DNA of 64,000 nucleotides, from contig NZ_LMMM01000020.1 in assembly GCF_001422245.1 (NCBI RefSeq), positions 1 through 64,000 of the forward strand, written 5' to 3'. Positions within the stretch are counted from its first letter, which is position 1; each line of letters starts with the position of its first letter. Source of the DNA: Rhizobium sp. Leaf262. GTDB taxonomy: Bacteria; Pseudomonadota; Alphaproteobacteria; Rhizobiales; Rhizobiaceae. Of this stretch, positions 36,074-44,080 are shown one piece after another. Both the position numbers and the translations under genes were made by a program. The notes beneath the pieces are model-generated. The model was not told where the DNA came from and ran no database searches. It saw nothing but the letters and a program-made list of their open reading frames with translations.

Positions 36074-36551
36074 TTGCCGCGATGAGGGTCTTCAGCCCGC
36101 CCGGTTCGAAAAGACCGGGCGGCACGCTGAAATTAATGTCCGGTCGAGCAAGAACGACAAAGAGAATGCCGCCGACCAGAAGACTGCTTATCGCGGTCAC
36201 GACAACGAAGCGCCACACGGGATAGACCTCCCCATCTTCAAACAACCGGATGATAACCAACCCCGTCATGACGTGCAGGACCACGAGGATGCCGACCAAC
36301 ACCAGCTTCAGCGAGAACCATGGGCTGTAGGGCTCCTGAAGAAAGATCAAGCCTGTGCCTGATGCGATCGCGATGAAGGCGGCAGGTGACAAAATCCTCA
36401 CATAGGAAAACCGCACGATTTTCTGAAGCCGAAAGAGGTCGTCATCCTCTTTGATATGGGCGCGCTGGACGTAAAGGCCGGGCAGGCTCACAAGTCCAGC
36501 GGCCCAGATGCAAATGGCCGCAATGTGGGCGAACTTTACAAACACCATCAT
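36051..36551 (-). CDS. CopD-like membrane protein
   Basis: 166 residues from the ATG at 36551, overlapping the CtaG stop (ATGA-type coupling). Four membrane helices are predicted; FVKFAHIAAICIWAAGLVSLPGL carries a His near the start of helix 1, and LVLVGILVVLHVMTGLVIIRL carries another in helix 3. This is the arrangement of CopD/HemJ-like proteins. In an oxidase context it may help copper handling or heme delivery. The same frame runs open upstream to 37271, but that part is antisense-like and overlaps ctaG. Confidence 0.75.
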   Translation of the reverse strand: MMVFVKFAHIAAICIWAAGLVSLPGLYVQRAHIKEDDDLFRLQKIVRFSYVRILSPAAFIAIASGTGLIFLQEPYSPWFSLKLVLVGILVVLHVMTGLVIIRLFEDGEVYPVWRFVVVTAISSLLVGGILFVVLARPDINFSVPPGLFEPGGLKTLIAAISPWEIP

Positions 36552-37306
36552 CGTCTGTTGTCCTGGTACCGCGTGGACGGCGACAGATGCGTGTGAATGC
36601 TCCACAACGCGGCAGCGAGGAACGGCAGCAATCCGAGTGTCCACATCAGTATGCCTGCCAACTGCTGATCGAACAGCGGCGTCATGCCAAAAGCCTGTGT
36701 GGTGAAGAAATGCGCCTCGAAAAGGGGCGACGGAGCGAAGGTGAGAATGGCTCCGAGAAAGCCCATTTGGACCATGGTCCCGACGGCAAGGCCCATGGAC
36801 GTGAAGACAGTGGCGTTGGTCGACAACAGGATGGCCCACAGCCACACCGACGATGCAGTGAACGCGCTTTGCATGAGCCAATATTGAGGCGTGCCAGCCA
36901 AGGCAAAGGAATAGCCGGGTGGCAGGTGCCATGCCCAATAAACGGCAGTGTGAAGCAGAAAGACCAACTCGGGCGGGACTGCCGACGCCTTTTTCGCCAG
37001 TTGCGGCAGCATCAATGCAATCAATGGCGCAGCGGCGGTGCCGACGAGAATATGGTGCACCGATCTGGCAGAAAATAACGCAGTCGACAAAGCGCAGAGC
37101 GGAGAGATGAAAGCGACGATTAGGACAGCGCTTAAAAGAACGATATGTCCCGGTTGTCGTGGAGACTGAGCGACGTAAAGAAGCCCCACGCCACTTGCGA
37201 TCATCGCCATGAGAACGACATCGCCATTCCACGCCCATATAACATTTTCCGGGATGGGCGCAGGACCACAATATGGATCTAGCTTCGTCGTCAAATCGTC
37301 CCCCAT
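36548..37306 (-). CDS. ctaG: Cytochrome c oxidase assembly factor CtaG (caa3 type)
   Basis: 252 residues, about seven membrane helices. Features of the caa3_CtaG family are the N-terminal DPYCGPAPIPENVIWAWNGDVVL, SARSVHHILVGTAAAPLIAL with paired His, HTAVYWAWHLPPGYSFAL and the final DQQLAGILMWTLGLLPFL. The family is needed to assemble the CuA/CuB centres of the oxidase in bacilli and proteobacteria. It begins the minus-strand group ctaG-copD-like, with subunits II and I/III downstream beyond the oppositely oriented DUF2231 gene. A perfect EcfG-type promoter lies just upstream. Confidence 0.88.
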   Translation of the reverse strand: MGDDLTTKLDPYCGPAPIPENVIWAWNGDVVLMAMIASGVGLLYVAQSPRQPGHIVLLSAVLIVAFISPLCALSTALFSARSVHHILVGTAAAPLIALMLPQLAKKASAVPPELVFLLHTAVYWAWHLPPGYSFALAGTPQYWLMQSAFTASSVWLWAILLSTNATVFTSMGLAVGTMVQMGFLGAILTFAPSPLFEAHFFTTQAFGMTPLFDQQLAGILMWTLGLLPFLAAALWSIHTHLSPSTRYQDNRR

Positions 37307-37341
37307 TTCACATGCTGCTCACACACGGTCCCTTGCAACCG

Positions 37342-37366
37342 AACGCAGTGACACCGGTGGGGTTCC
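37342..37366 (-). promoter_or_regulatory. EcfG/RpoE2-type promoter for ctaG
   Basis: GGAAC (37366-37362), 16 bases, CGTT (37345-37342) on the minus strand, an exact consensus match 36 bases before the ctaG ATG. Confidence 0.75.
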
Positions 37367-37468
37367 ATGGTCTCTGCCACAAACCGATCACAGATCGGCG
37401 CACCGGAATGACGTTTTCGTCATAGCCGTCGGAGACAGGATGCGAGCGTTCACAACAACTTGCGCCAT

Positions 37469-37493
37469 GGAACCAATGATCAGGCGGGCGGTT
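37469..37493 (+). promoter_or_regulatory. EcfG/RpoE2-type promoter for the ydeP-like gene
   Basis: GGAAC (37469-37473), 17 bases, GTT (37491-37493). Transcription would start near 37500, which argues against the GTG at 37501 and for the GTG at 37525 as the translation start. Confidence 0.65.
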
Positions 37494-37524
37494 CCATTGT
37501 GTGACAGAGCAAGGTGAAAAGCGC

Positions 37525-39807
37525 GTGGAAAACAAAGTTCGATACAAGCACTACACGATGCCGACAGGTGGTTGGGGTTCCCTGAAATCCGTCGCGATGG
37601 ATATCATCCAGCAGCGTGCCCTTAAAACAGCACCGGGCCTTTTGAAAGATCACAACAAGGTCGGTGGTTACATGTGCACGAGCTGCGCATGGGCAAAGCC
37701 GGGCAAGCCGCATCTGGGCGAATTCTGTGAGAACGGTGCCAAAGCGACGTTCTGGGACATCACGTCGAAACGGACAACGCCTGATTTTTTCTCCCGCCAT
37801 ACGGTGAGAGAACTTTTGGAGTGGCCGGACTATGACCTCGAAAATCAGGGCCGGTTGACGCATCCCATGCGCTACGATGCCGCGAGCGACAAATACGTAG
37901 CAACGACCTGGGAACAGGCATTTGCCGACATAGGCCAGCACCTCAAGTCCTACGATCCAGCCTCGGTCGTTTTCTATGCCTCCGGTAGAGCGTCGCTGGA
38001 GACGTCCTACATGTACCAGCTGCTGGCTCGGCTCTATGGTAACAACAACCTGCCCGACAGTTCCAACATGTGCCACGAAACGACGTCCGTCGCCCTGCCT
38101 GAAAGCATCGGCACGCCCGTTGGCACCGTGCTTCTGGAAGATTACGACCACACCGACTGCATCTTGTCTTTCGGTCAGAACGTGGGGACCAATGCCCCGC
38201 GACTGCTGCACAGCCTTCAGGAGGTGAGACAGCGGGACGTGCCTGTCGTCGTCTTCAATCCGCTGAAGGAACGGGGGTGGCAGGAATTCGTCAATCCTCA
38301 AAGCCCGGGCCAGATGTTGACCAACAAGGCGACGCAGATCGCCACTCAATATCATCAGGTCAGTGCGGGCGGCGATATCGCGGTCATGATGGGAATGGCA
38401 AAGCTTCTGCTGACCTGGGATGACGAGGCGAAGACTGCCGGAGCCAAAAGAGTTTTGGACGTCGACTTCATCGCGCAACATACCCATGGCTTCGATATAT
38501 TCGAAGCTGCCGTGCGGGCTGCAGACTGGGCGGAAATCCTTGAAATCTCCGGTCTGTCCTATGCAGCCATCGAAGCCGCCGCAAAAACCTATGCCAAGGC
38601 AAACGCAGTTATCGCAATTTACGGCATGGGTCTCACACAACACCGCTATGGCGTGAGCAATGTGCAGATGCTGATCAACCTGCTGTTGATGCGCGGGAAT
38701 ATCGGCAAGCCGGGAGCCGGTATCTGTCCCGTGCGCGGGCATTCGAATGTGCAGGGTCAACGAACGGTCGGCATTTCCGAGAAAACGAAGCTCGTGCCAC
38801 TGGATAAACTTGCCGAGCTGTACGGTTTCGAACCGCCACGGGAAGATGGATTGAACACCGTCGAAGCCTGTGAAGGAATTGTGAACGGAACGGTCAAGGC
38901 TTTCATCAGCCTTGGCGGAAATTTCGTGCGCGCCATCCCTGAACGGGATCTCATGGAACTGAAGTGGCGTGACCTGGACCTTTCGGTTCAAATCGCCACC
39001 AAATTGAATCGCAGCCATCTCATCACGGCCAGAACGACCTATATTCTCCCAACGCTGGTACGGTCCGAAATCGACCAGCAACTCTCCGGCCCGCAAATCG
39101 TGACGATGGAGGATTCAACCACTTGCATCCATGCATCGCGCGGGAAATATCGCCCGGCACACGACATGCTGCTTTCAGAACCGAAGATCGTCGCGGAAAT
39201 CGCCAAGCACGCTCTTGCGCCGAACCCCAAGGTGCCATGGGATGACTGGGTGGGCGATTACGCGCTGGTCAGAGATGCCATTGCGGCGACCTATCCCGAG
39301 CCGTTCCATGACTTCAATGGCCGGTTGGACATTCCCGGCGGCTTTCCTCGGCCGGTCGCTGCACGTCACAGACAATGGGAAACGGAGATGCAAAAAGCGA
39401 ATTTCAAGCTGCCCAAGTCCCTCTGTTCCAGCTTTGCCGCGAGTGAAGACAGAGCTATTCTGCGTCTGATCACGTTGCGGTCGAACGACCAGTTCAACAC
39501 GACAGTCTATGGCTATGATGACCGCCTGCGCGGGATCCACAAATCGCGAATGGTGCTCATGATGAACGCTGACGACCGTATCCGCTTCGGCATAAATAAA
39601 AACGGCCTTGCACGGATCACGACAGCGGTTGATGACGGCGTCGTTCGCACCATGACAAACTTTGAAGTCATCGACTACGACATACCGTCCGGAAGTTGCG
39701 CCGCCTATTATCCTGAATGCAACGCATTGATCCCGCTCTGGCAATATGCCGAGGAGAGCAAGACGCCAGCTGCAAAATCAGTGCCAGTGCGCATAGAACC
39801 AGCGTAA
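37525..39807 (+). CDS. FdhF/YdeP-family molybdopterin oxidoreductase
   Basis: About 760 residues from a GTG at 37525 (AAGG lies eleven bases upstream); a GTG at 37501 would add eight residues but coincides with the predicted transcript start. The YdeP-type N-terminus GGWGSLKSVAMD, the MCTSCAWAKPGKPHLGEFCENGAKATFWD segment and DFFSRHTVRELLEWPDYDLE are visible. The body has molybdopterin-dinucleotide motifs such as SSNMCHETTSVALPESIGTPVG and GMGLTQHRYGVSNVQMLINLLLMRGNIGKPGAGICPVRGHSNVQGQRT. The C-terminal MopB domain follows. The family lacks the N-terminal Fe4S4 domain of true formate dehydrogenases. E. coli YdeP is linked to acid resistance. The role is probably stress-linked redox chemistry; the substrate is unknown. 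Confidence 0.9.
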   Translation: MENKVRYKHYTMPTGGWGSLKSVAMDIIQQRALKTAPGLLKDHNKVGGYMCTSCAWAKPGKPHLGEFCENGAKATFWDITSKRTTPDFFSRHTVRELLEWPDYDLENQGRLTHPMRYDAASDKYVATTWEQAFADIGQHLKSYDPASVVFYASGRASLETSYMYQLLARLYGNNNLPDSSNMCHETTSVALPESIGTPVGTVLLEDYDHTDCILSFGQNVGTNAPRLLHSLQEVRQRDVPVVVFNPLKERGWQEFVNPQSPGQMLTNKATQIATQYHQVSAGGDIAVMMGMAKLLLTWDDEAKTAGAKRVLDVDFIAQHTHGFDIFEAAVRAADWAEILEISGLSYAAIEAAAKTYAKANAVIAIYGMGLTQHRYGVSNVQMLINLLLMRGNIGKPGAGICPVRGHSNVQGQRTVGISEKTKLVPLDKLAELYGFEPPREDGLNTVEACEGIVNGTVKAFISLGGNFVRAIPERDLMELKWRDLDLSVQIATKLNRSHLITARTTYILPTLVRSEIDQQLSGPQIVTMEDSTTCIHASRGKYRPAHDMLLSEPKIVAEIAKHALAPNPKVPWDDWVGDYALVRDAIAATYPEPFHDFNGRLDIPGGFPRPVAARHRQWETEMQKANFKLPKSLCSSFAASEDRAILRLITLRSNDQFNTTVYGYDDRLRGIHKSRMVLMMNADDRIRFGINKNGLARITTAVDDGVVRTMTNFEVIDYDIPSGSCAAYYPECNALIPLWQYAEESKTPAAKSVPVRIEPA

Positions 39808-39827
39808 GATCGGCGTGTCATCGGCTG

Positions 39828-41543
39828 TTAACGGAGGGGCATCCTGAAGGTAAAGGATGTCTCGCCGTTCTCCGAATGGACGTCGATGCGTCCTCCATGG
39901 GCCTGGGCGATTTCGGACGAAATATAAAGGCCGAGACCAAGACCTTGACGACCTGCCCTGCCATCGCCGCGCCGGAACGGTAGGAACAGTTTATCGAACT
40001 GCTCTGACCCGATGGATGGGCCACCATTGATGACGCATATCGTCAGGTCATCCCCGCCCACGAACCCGGAAATTTTTATGGGTAGGTAAGCGTCGCCATG
40101 CGTAATCGCGTTGGCAAGAAGGTTGGAGGTCATCTGTGCGATACGCAGATGGTCCACAGTCAGCGGTAACGGAAAATCCAACTCGACAGATATTTGTCGC
40201 TCGGGGTGAGTGACCCTCAACTCGTCCACGACATGCAAGATGGTCTGGGACAAATCGCCCTCGTTCAAGGCCAGACCTATGCCGCCACCCAATCTTGCCC
40301 GTGCCATGTCCATGATGTTTTCCACCAGACCGGACATTCGTGTGACGCTGGACTTCATCAAGGTCAGAACGAGTGGACTTCTATCCGTCCAGCCTTCTTT
40401 CAACAGGCGGTTGACGCCTGCATCTATTGCCGCGATGGGATTGCGCAGGTCGTGACCCAGAACTGCGATGAATTGCTCGCGAAGTTCTGAAAGCTCCTTT
40501 TCACGCTCCAGCGTCTCCTGCGTGGTCTTGAGCTTCAGATCGGCGTCCAGATGATGAGCGATAAGCTCCGCAAATAGCTTGAAGGCCCCTAGCACCTGCG
40601 GATTTTTGATCTTGGCTGGGTTGGGATCAATCGCGCACAGCGTACCCCAGAACGAGCCGTTCGCCAGAATGATCGGCTCGGAAATGTAGCTCTTCAAGCC
40701 GTAAATACGGGGCGTGTGATGGTCACGATATTGCGGGTCCTGCCCGGCATCGTCAAAGACGATCGTCTGGCGATGTCCCCGGATTTCGTTGCACAACGTG
40801 CTGTCCAACGGCAGTTCGTCGCCCGGCTTGAGACCGAAGCGAACAGGATCGAGAACCTGGCAAGCAACCCATCTCGTATCGGTCACGCGTGCGACCGCCG
40901 CAAAGCCCATGCCGGTCATGCGCAGGACGACGTCGAGTATCGTCGGTACGGCCGATATACCGCCAACGCGAGCGATGTCAGCCGCAAAATCGGATTGTTC
41001 CGGCACCGTCGCCAGTGTCGCTATCGCCACGACGGGATTGGACAGAGACGCGATCACCTCGGCATTCTCGAAGGCAGTTGCGGCAGCGTCCGCCAAAGCC
41101 TCCAGCGTTTCCACTTCCCAACCGGCAGGCGTATAGGGCTGCGACCAATAGGCTCCGATCGCCGCGAAGGGTTCCTCGACACGAACGGGCACCATCGCCA
41201 TCGCGCGGACGAATGTTCCGGCATAGAATTCCTGCGGAACACGCTCGTCTTTGGTGACATCGGGGACAACGACTGTCTCTCTGGTCATCATCGCCAGACC
41301 ACTTATGCACAGGGAGGCCGGAAAGCGCTGCCCCTTCCAGAGCGGACCGATGGCGTCTTCCTCGACATAGTGGCAGAGATCGCCGTCTTTAAGGATGATT
41401 GCGATGCCTTCGCATCCGACCAAGGAACGAGCCGTCGTACGGATCGTCGCTACGACTTCATCACGGGTTCGCGCCCTTGCGACCTTGCCAAGAGCCTTGG
41501 TCAATATGGCTAGGGGAGTGGATGGTCTGGCATGCTGATCCAT
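39828..41543 (-). CDS. GAF-GAF sensor histidine kinase
   Basis: 571 residues, cytosolic (no membrane segment). Two GAF-like domains occupy about residues 20-165 and 185-335; the second has WGTLCAIDPNP, typical of phytochrome-type GAF proteins but without a chromophore Cys that I can identify. A short coiled coil leads to the H-box AVLGHDLRNPIAAID (His near 370). Then come N-box TSNLLANAITHG, G1 VINGGPSIGSEQ and G2 QGLGLGLYISSEIAQAHGG. The HisKA type belongs to the HWE-free, classic group. No response regulator adjoins, so the partner lies elsewhere or it acts in the stress pathway. It is convergent with ydeP. Confidence 0.9.
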   Translation of the reverse strand: MDQHARPSTPLAILTKALGKVARARTRDEVVATIRTTARSLVGCEGIAIILKDGDLCHYVEEDAIGPLWKGQRFPASLCISGLAMMTRETVVVPDVTKDERVPQEFYAGTFVRAMAMVPVRVEEPFAAIGAYWSQPYTPAGWEVETLEALADAAATAFENAEVIASLSNPVVAIATLATVPEQSDFAADIARVGGISAVPTILDVVLRMTGMGFAAVARVTDTRWVACQVLDPVRFGLKPGDELPLDSTLCNEIRGHRQTIVFDDAGQDPQYRDHHTPRIYGLKSYISEPIILANGSFWGTLCAIDPNPAKIKNPQVLGAFKLFAELIAHHLDADLKLKTTQETLEREKELSELREQFIAVLGHDLRNPIAAIDAGVNRLLKEGWTDRSPLVLTLMKSSVTRMSGLVENIMDMARARLGGGIGLALNEGDLSQTILHVVDELRVTHPERQISVELDFPLPLTVDHLRIAQMTSNLLANAITHGDAYLPIKISGFVGGDDLTICVINGGPSIGSEQFDKLFLPFRRGDGRAGRQGLGLGLYISSEIAQAHGGRIDVHSENGETSFTFRMPLR

Positions 41544-41683
41544 CGATCATCATCCTCTCCGGCAAAGGCCGTTTCAGCAAGGTGACAATCTCGCATATTT
41601 CCTCAAGCTTTTAAAGCCGTTACCGAAAACTGATCTCGAGAAGATCAAAGGCGTTCAAGCACATGAACACTCGAGCCTTCCAA

Positions 41684-41708
41684 GGAACTTTGAGCACGTC
41701 AGATGGTT
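41684..41708 (+). promoter_or_regulatory. EcfG/RpoE2-type promoter for the PPOX gene
   Basis: GGAAC (41684-41688), 17 bases, GTT (41706-41708), 32 bases before the ATG at 41740. It probably also serves the catalase-family gene that follows. Confidence 0.65.
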
Positions 41709-41739
41709 GTGGTTCTACATTCGCTTCAGGAGAGACACC

Positions 41740-42204
41740 ATGGCCATGACGATAAAAGACCTTTCAGAAAAGCTTGCCAAAATCGACTTCTGCATGCTGA
41801 CGACAAACCCCGCGGCGGGAGTGCTGAACAGCCGGCCCATGAGCAATAACGGAGACGTCGAGTACGACGGAGACTCCTGGTTCTTCTCCTATGAAGAAAC
41901 AAAGAAAGTCTCTGAAATCAGAGACAATAATGTCGTTTCCCTGACCTTCACCGCACCGCCAAGCCTGTTGGGAAAGCCGGGTATTTTCATCGCAGTCGAC
42001 GGCGAGGCGAGCCTCGTTCAGGACAAGGCCCTATTCGAGAAGCATTGGGTGAAAGACCTCGACCGATGGTTTCCAGACGGCATTGAAACACCCGGCATCG
42101 TTCTCATCAAGGCCTCTGCACGTTCCATTGAATATTGGGACGGAGAGGACAACGGACGACTAAATCTGGCTGGCACCAGCGCCGCCGAAGCTGGAGTGGT
42201 GTGA
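41740..42204 (+). CDS. Pyridoxamine-5-phosphate-oxidase-family general stress protein
   Basis: 154 residues from the ATG at 41740 with CAGGAGAG upstream. The split beta-barrel fold of the general stress protein 26 type is visible: DLSEKLAKIDFCMLTT, NSRPMSNN, DSWFFSYEETKKVSEIRDN and FIAVDGEASLV. These proteins bind FMN or FAD and their role is unclear. The EcfG-type promoter upstream and the catalase-family gene 61 bases downstream place it in an oxidative or general stress operon. Confidence 0.85.
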   Translation: MAMTIKDLSEKLAKIDFCMLTTNPAAGVLNSRPMSNNGDVEYDGDSWFFSYEETKKVSEIRDNNVVSLTFTAPPSLLGKPGIFIAVDGEASLVQDKALFEKHWVKDLDRWFPDGIETPGIVLIKASARSIEYWDGEDNGRLNLAGTSAAEAGVV

Positions 42205-42265
42205 GCTCACGAACCTCACTGATCGCCCTTACCGACTAAATCCCGCACTGTTCAAGGAGCGCAAA

Positions 42266-43342
42266 ATGAACATTGCCCCACCAATCCGCTATGCCCCCGA
42301 CCTGGAAGAGATCGCACCCGACGAAGGTGAGACCGTTAAGGGACTGGTCGAACAGTTTGATATCATTCTGGAAAAAACATCGCAGGACTATGGGCACGCC
42401 GTGCGCTCCGTTCATGCAAAGGCCCATGGCATCATCAAGGGAAAGATGACGGTTCTGGAAAATTTGCCGGAAGAACTGGCACAGGGCCTCTTTTCCAAAG
42501 GTGGAGAATATCCGGTTTACATGCGCCTTTCCACAAATGCAGGCGACATTCTCCCCGATGCCGTTTCTCTTCCCAGAGGCCTCGCATTGAAGGTCGTGGG
42601 TGTGCAGGGCGACAGACTTTCAGGAGCCGACGGTGATACGCAGGATTTCGTGATGGTGAACGGTCCGGTGTTCCAGGCACCGAACCCGAAGAAATTTCTT
42701 TCCAGCCTCAAGCTGCTCGCCAAAACCACCGACAGGATGGAAGGGACGAAAACGGTCCTGTCCAGCGTCCTTCAAACGGTCAACAAAGGCCTGGAGGCCG
42801 TAGGCGTCTCCAGTACCACTGTCCAGGCTCTAGGTGGCGCACCGAACCTTGATCCGCTAGGCGAGACCTATTTTTCCGTCACCCCGTTCCGCTATGGCTG
42901 CTACATCGCAAAGTTCAGACTGGTCCCGACATCACCCGATCTCACCAGCCTCACAGGCAAAGAGATTGACGTCAGCGTCCGCGAAGATGCGATCCGCGAA
43001 ACTGTCCAATCGGAAATGCAGACGGCTCGCGGGGAATGGGATTTTCAGGTTCAGCTCTGTCGCGATCTGGACAGACAGCCAGTCGAGGACCCGACGGTCG
43101 AATGGAAAGAGGACGACTCCCCGTTCGTGACCGTCGCCACGGTCGTTGCACAGCCGCAGGATAGCTGGAGCGACGACACGGTGCAGCAGGTGAACGAGGA
43201 GATGCGTTTCAGCGTGTGGACGGGCCTTTCAGATCACCAGCCGTTGGGCAGCATCAACAGGGTACGGAAAGAGACATACCGTCACTCTGCCGAATATCGG
43301 GCGACGTTCAACCGCTGCCCATTTCACGAACCAACGTCTTAA
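42266..43342 (+). CDS. Catalase-family heme protein
   Basis: 358 residues; AAGGAG stands before the ATG. It is shorter than monofunctional catalases (about 480 or more). It keeps the distal His region (YGHAVRSVHAKAHGIIKG), GEYPVYMRLSTNAGD, DAVSLPRGLALKVVGV and DTQDFVMVNGPVFQ, matching the small catalase-related peroxidase group. The heme-proximal Tyr region is not clearly of the standard form, so activity may be peroxidase-like. The C-terminus ends in RHSAEYRATFNRCPFHEPTS-like sequence, seen in this subfamily. It probably shares a transcript with the PPOX gene and is convergent with kdpE. Confidence 0.88.
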   Translation: MNIAPPIRYAPDLEEIAPDEGETVKGLVEQFDIILEKTSQDYGHAVRSVHAKAHGIIKGKMTVLENLPEELAQGLFSKGGEYPVYMRLSTNAGDILPDAVSLPRGLALKVVGVQGDRLSGADGDTQDFVMVNGPVFQAPNPKKFLSSLKLLAKTTDRMEGTKTVLSSVLQTVNKGLEAVGVSSTTVQALGGAPNLDPLGETYFSVTPFRYGCYIAKFRLVPTSPDLTSLTGKEIDVSVREDAIRETVQSEMQTARGEWDFQVQLCRDLDRQPVEDPTVEWKEDDSPFVTVATVVAQPQDSWSDDTVQQVNEEMRFSVWTGLSDHQPLGSINRVRKETYRHSAEYRATFNRCPFHEPTS

Positions 43343-43387
43343 TAAATGTCGGTAAGTACCAGAACCAAATAAACAAAAATAAACTCT

Positions 43388-44080
43388 TCAAGTGATTTCT
43401 GCGAGCCTGTATCCAACACCTGTCTCGGTCAGGATGTACCGGGGCTGGTCCGGGCTTTCTTCGATCTTCTGGCGGAGCTGCCGCACGTAAACCCTCAGAT
43501 ACTGGACATCGGCAATCCCTTCCCAGACATGTTCCAATAGAAAGCGGTGCGTCAGCACCCTTCCCGAATACTGAACGAGAAGGCGCAGAATATCGTATTC
43601 CTTAGGCGTCAGCTTCACCTCTTGCTCCGCCACCTTGACGGTGCGCGTCACCAGATTGACCGAGAGTGCGCCGCTGTGAAAAATCGGACGCTCACCCTGT
43701 GCCTGAAGTCGATGGCGAAGGGCGACGCGCAGGCGCGCCACGAGTTCATTCATGCCGAAAGGCTTGGTGACGTAATCGTCAGCGCCGAGTTCCAGCGCCT
43801 GAACGATACCGGTTTCATCGGTCCGGCTCGAAAGAATGACGATCGGCAGGTCTATTCCCATTTCCCGCCACTTGGCGAGAAGCTCGTGCCCAGACATGTC
43901 CGGCAACCCCAGATCCAGAATGATGAGATCAGGCTTTTCGTTTGCAACCATCTGCATCGCGACACGTGCATTCATCGCTTCGCTCACGACATAGCCCTGG
44001 CTGGACAGCCCGACATTGAGAAGTTTCCTGATCGGTGGCTCATCATCGACAACAAGGACCCTGACGTCGGTGGTGCTCAT
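43388..44080 (-). CDS. kdpE: Kdp response regulator KdpE
   Basis: 230 residues. The receiver domain has VLVVDDEPPIRKLLNVGL, the phospho-acceptor Asp in DLIILDLGLPDMSG (near residue 55), VILSSRTDE and the Lys of YVTKPFGMNELVARL. The OmpR/PhoB-type winged helix follows (LTPKEYDILRLLVQYSGRVLTHRFLLEHVWEG, YLRVYVRQLRQKIE). It is activated by KdpD at low K+ or high osmolarity and turns on the kdp operon. The start overlaps the kdpD stop (ATGA), so they are coupled. Confidence 0.97.
   Translation of the reverse strand: MSTTDVRVLVVDDEPPIRKLLNVGLSSQGYVVSEAMNARVAMQMVANEKPDLIILDLGLPDMSGHELLAKWREMGIDLPIVILSSRTDETGIVQALELGADDYVTKPFGMNELVARLRVALRHRLQAQGERPIFHSGALSVNLVTRTVKVAEQEVKLTPKEYDILRLLVQYSGRVLTHRFLLEHVWEGIADVQYLRVYVRQLRQKIEESPDQPRYILTETGVGYRLAEIT

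Noticed and set aside
36552-37271. N-terminal extension of the CopD-like protein
   Set aside because: It overlaps ctaG in another frame and is Arg/His/Cys-rich; the ATG at 36551 gives a complete family member.
37480-39096. 538-codon open frame on the minus strand
   Set aside because: It is fully antisense to the ydeP-like gene and shows no family motif.
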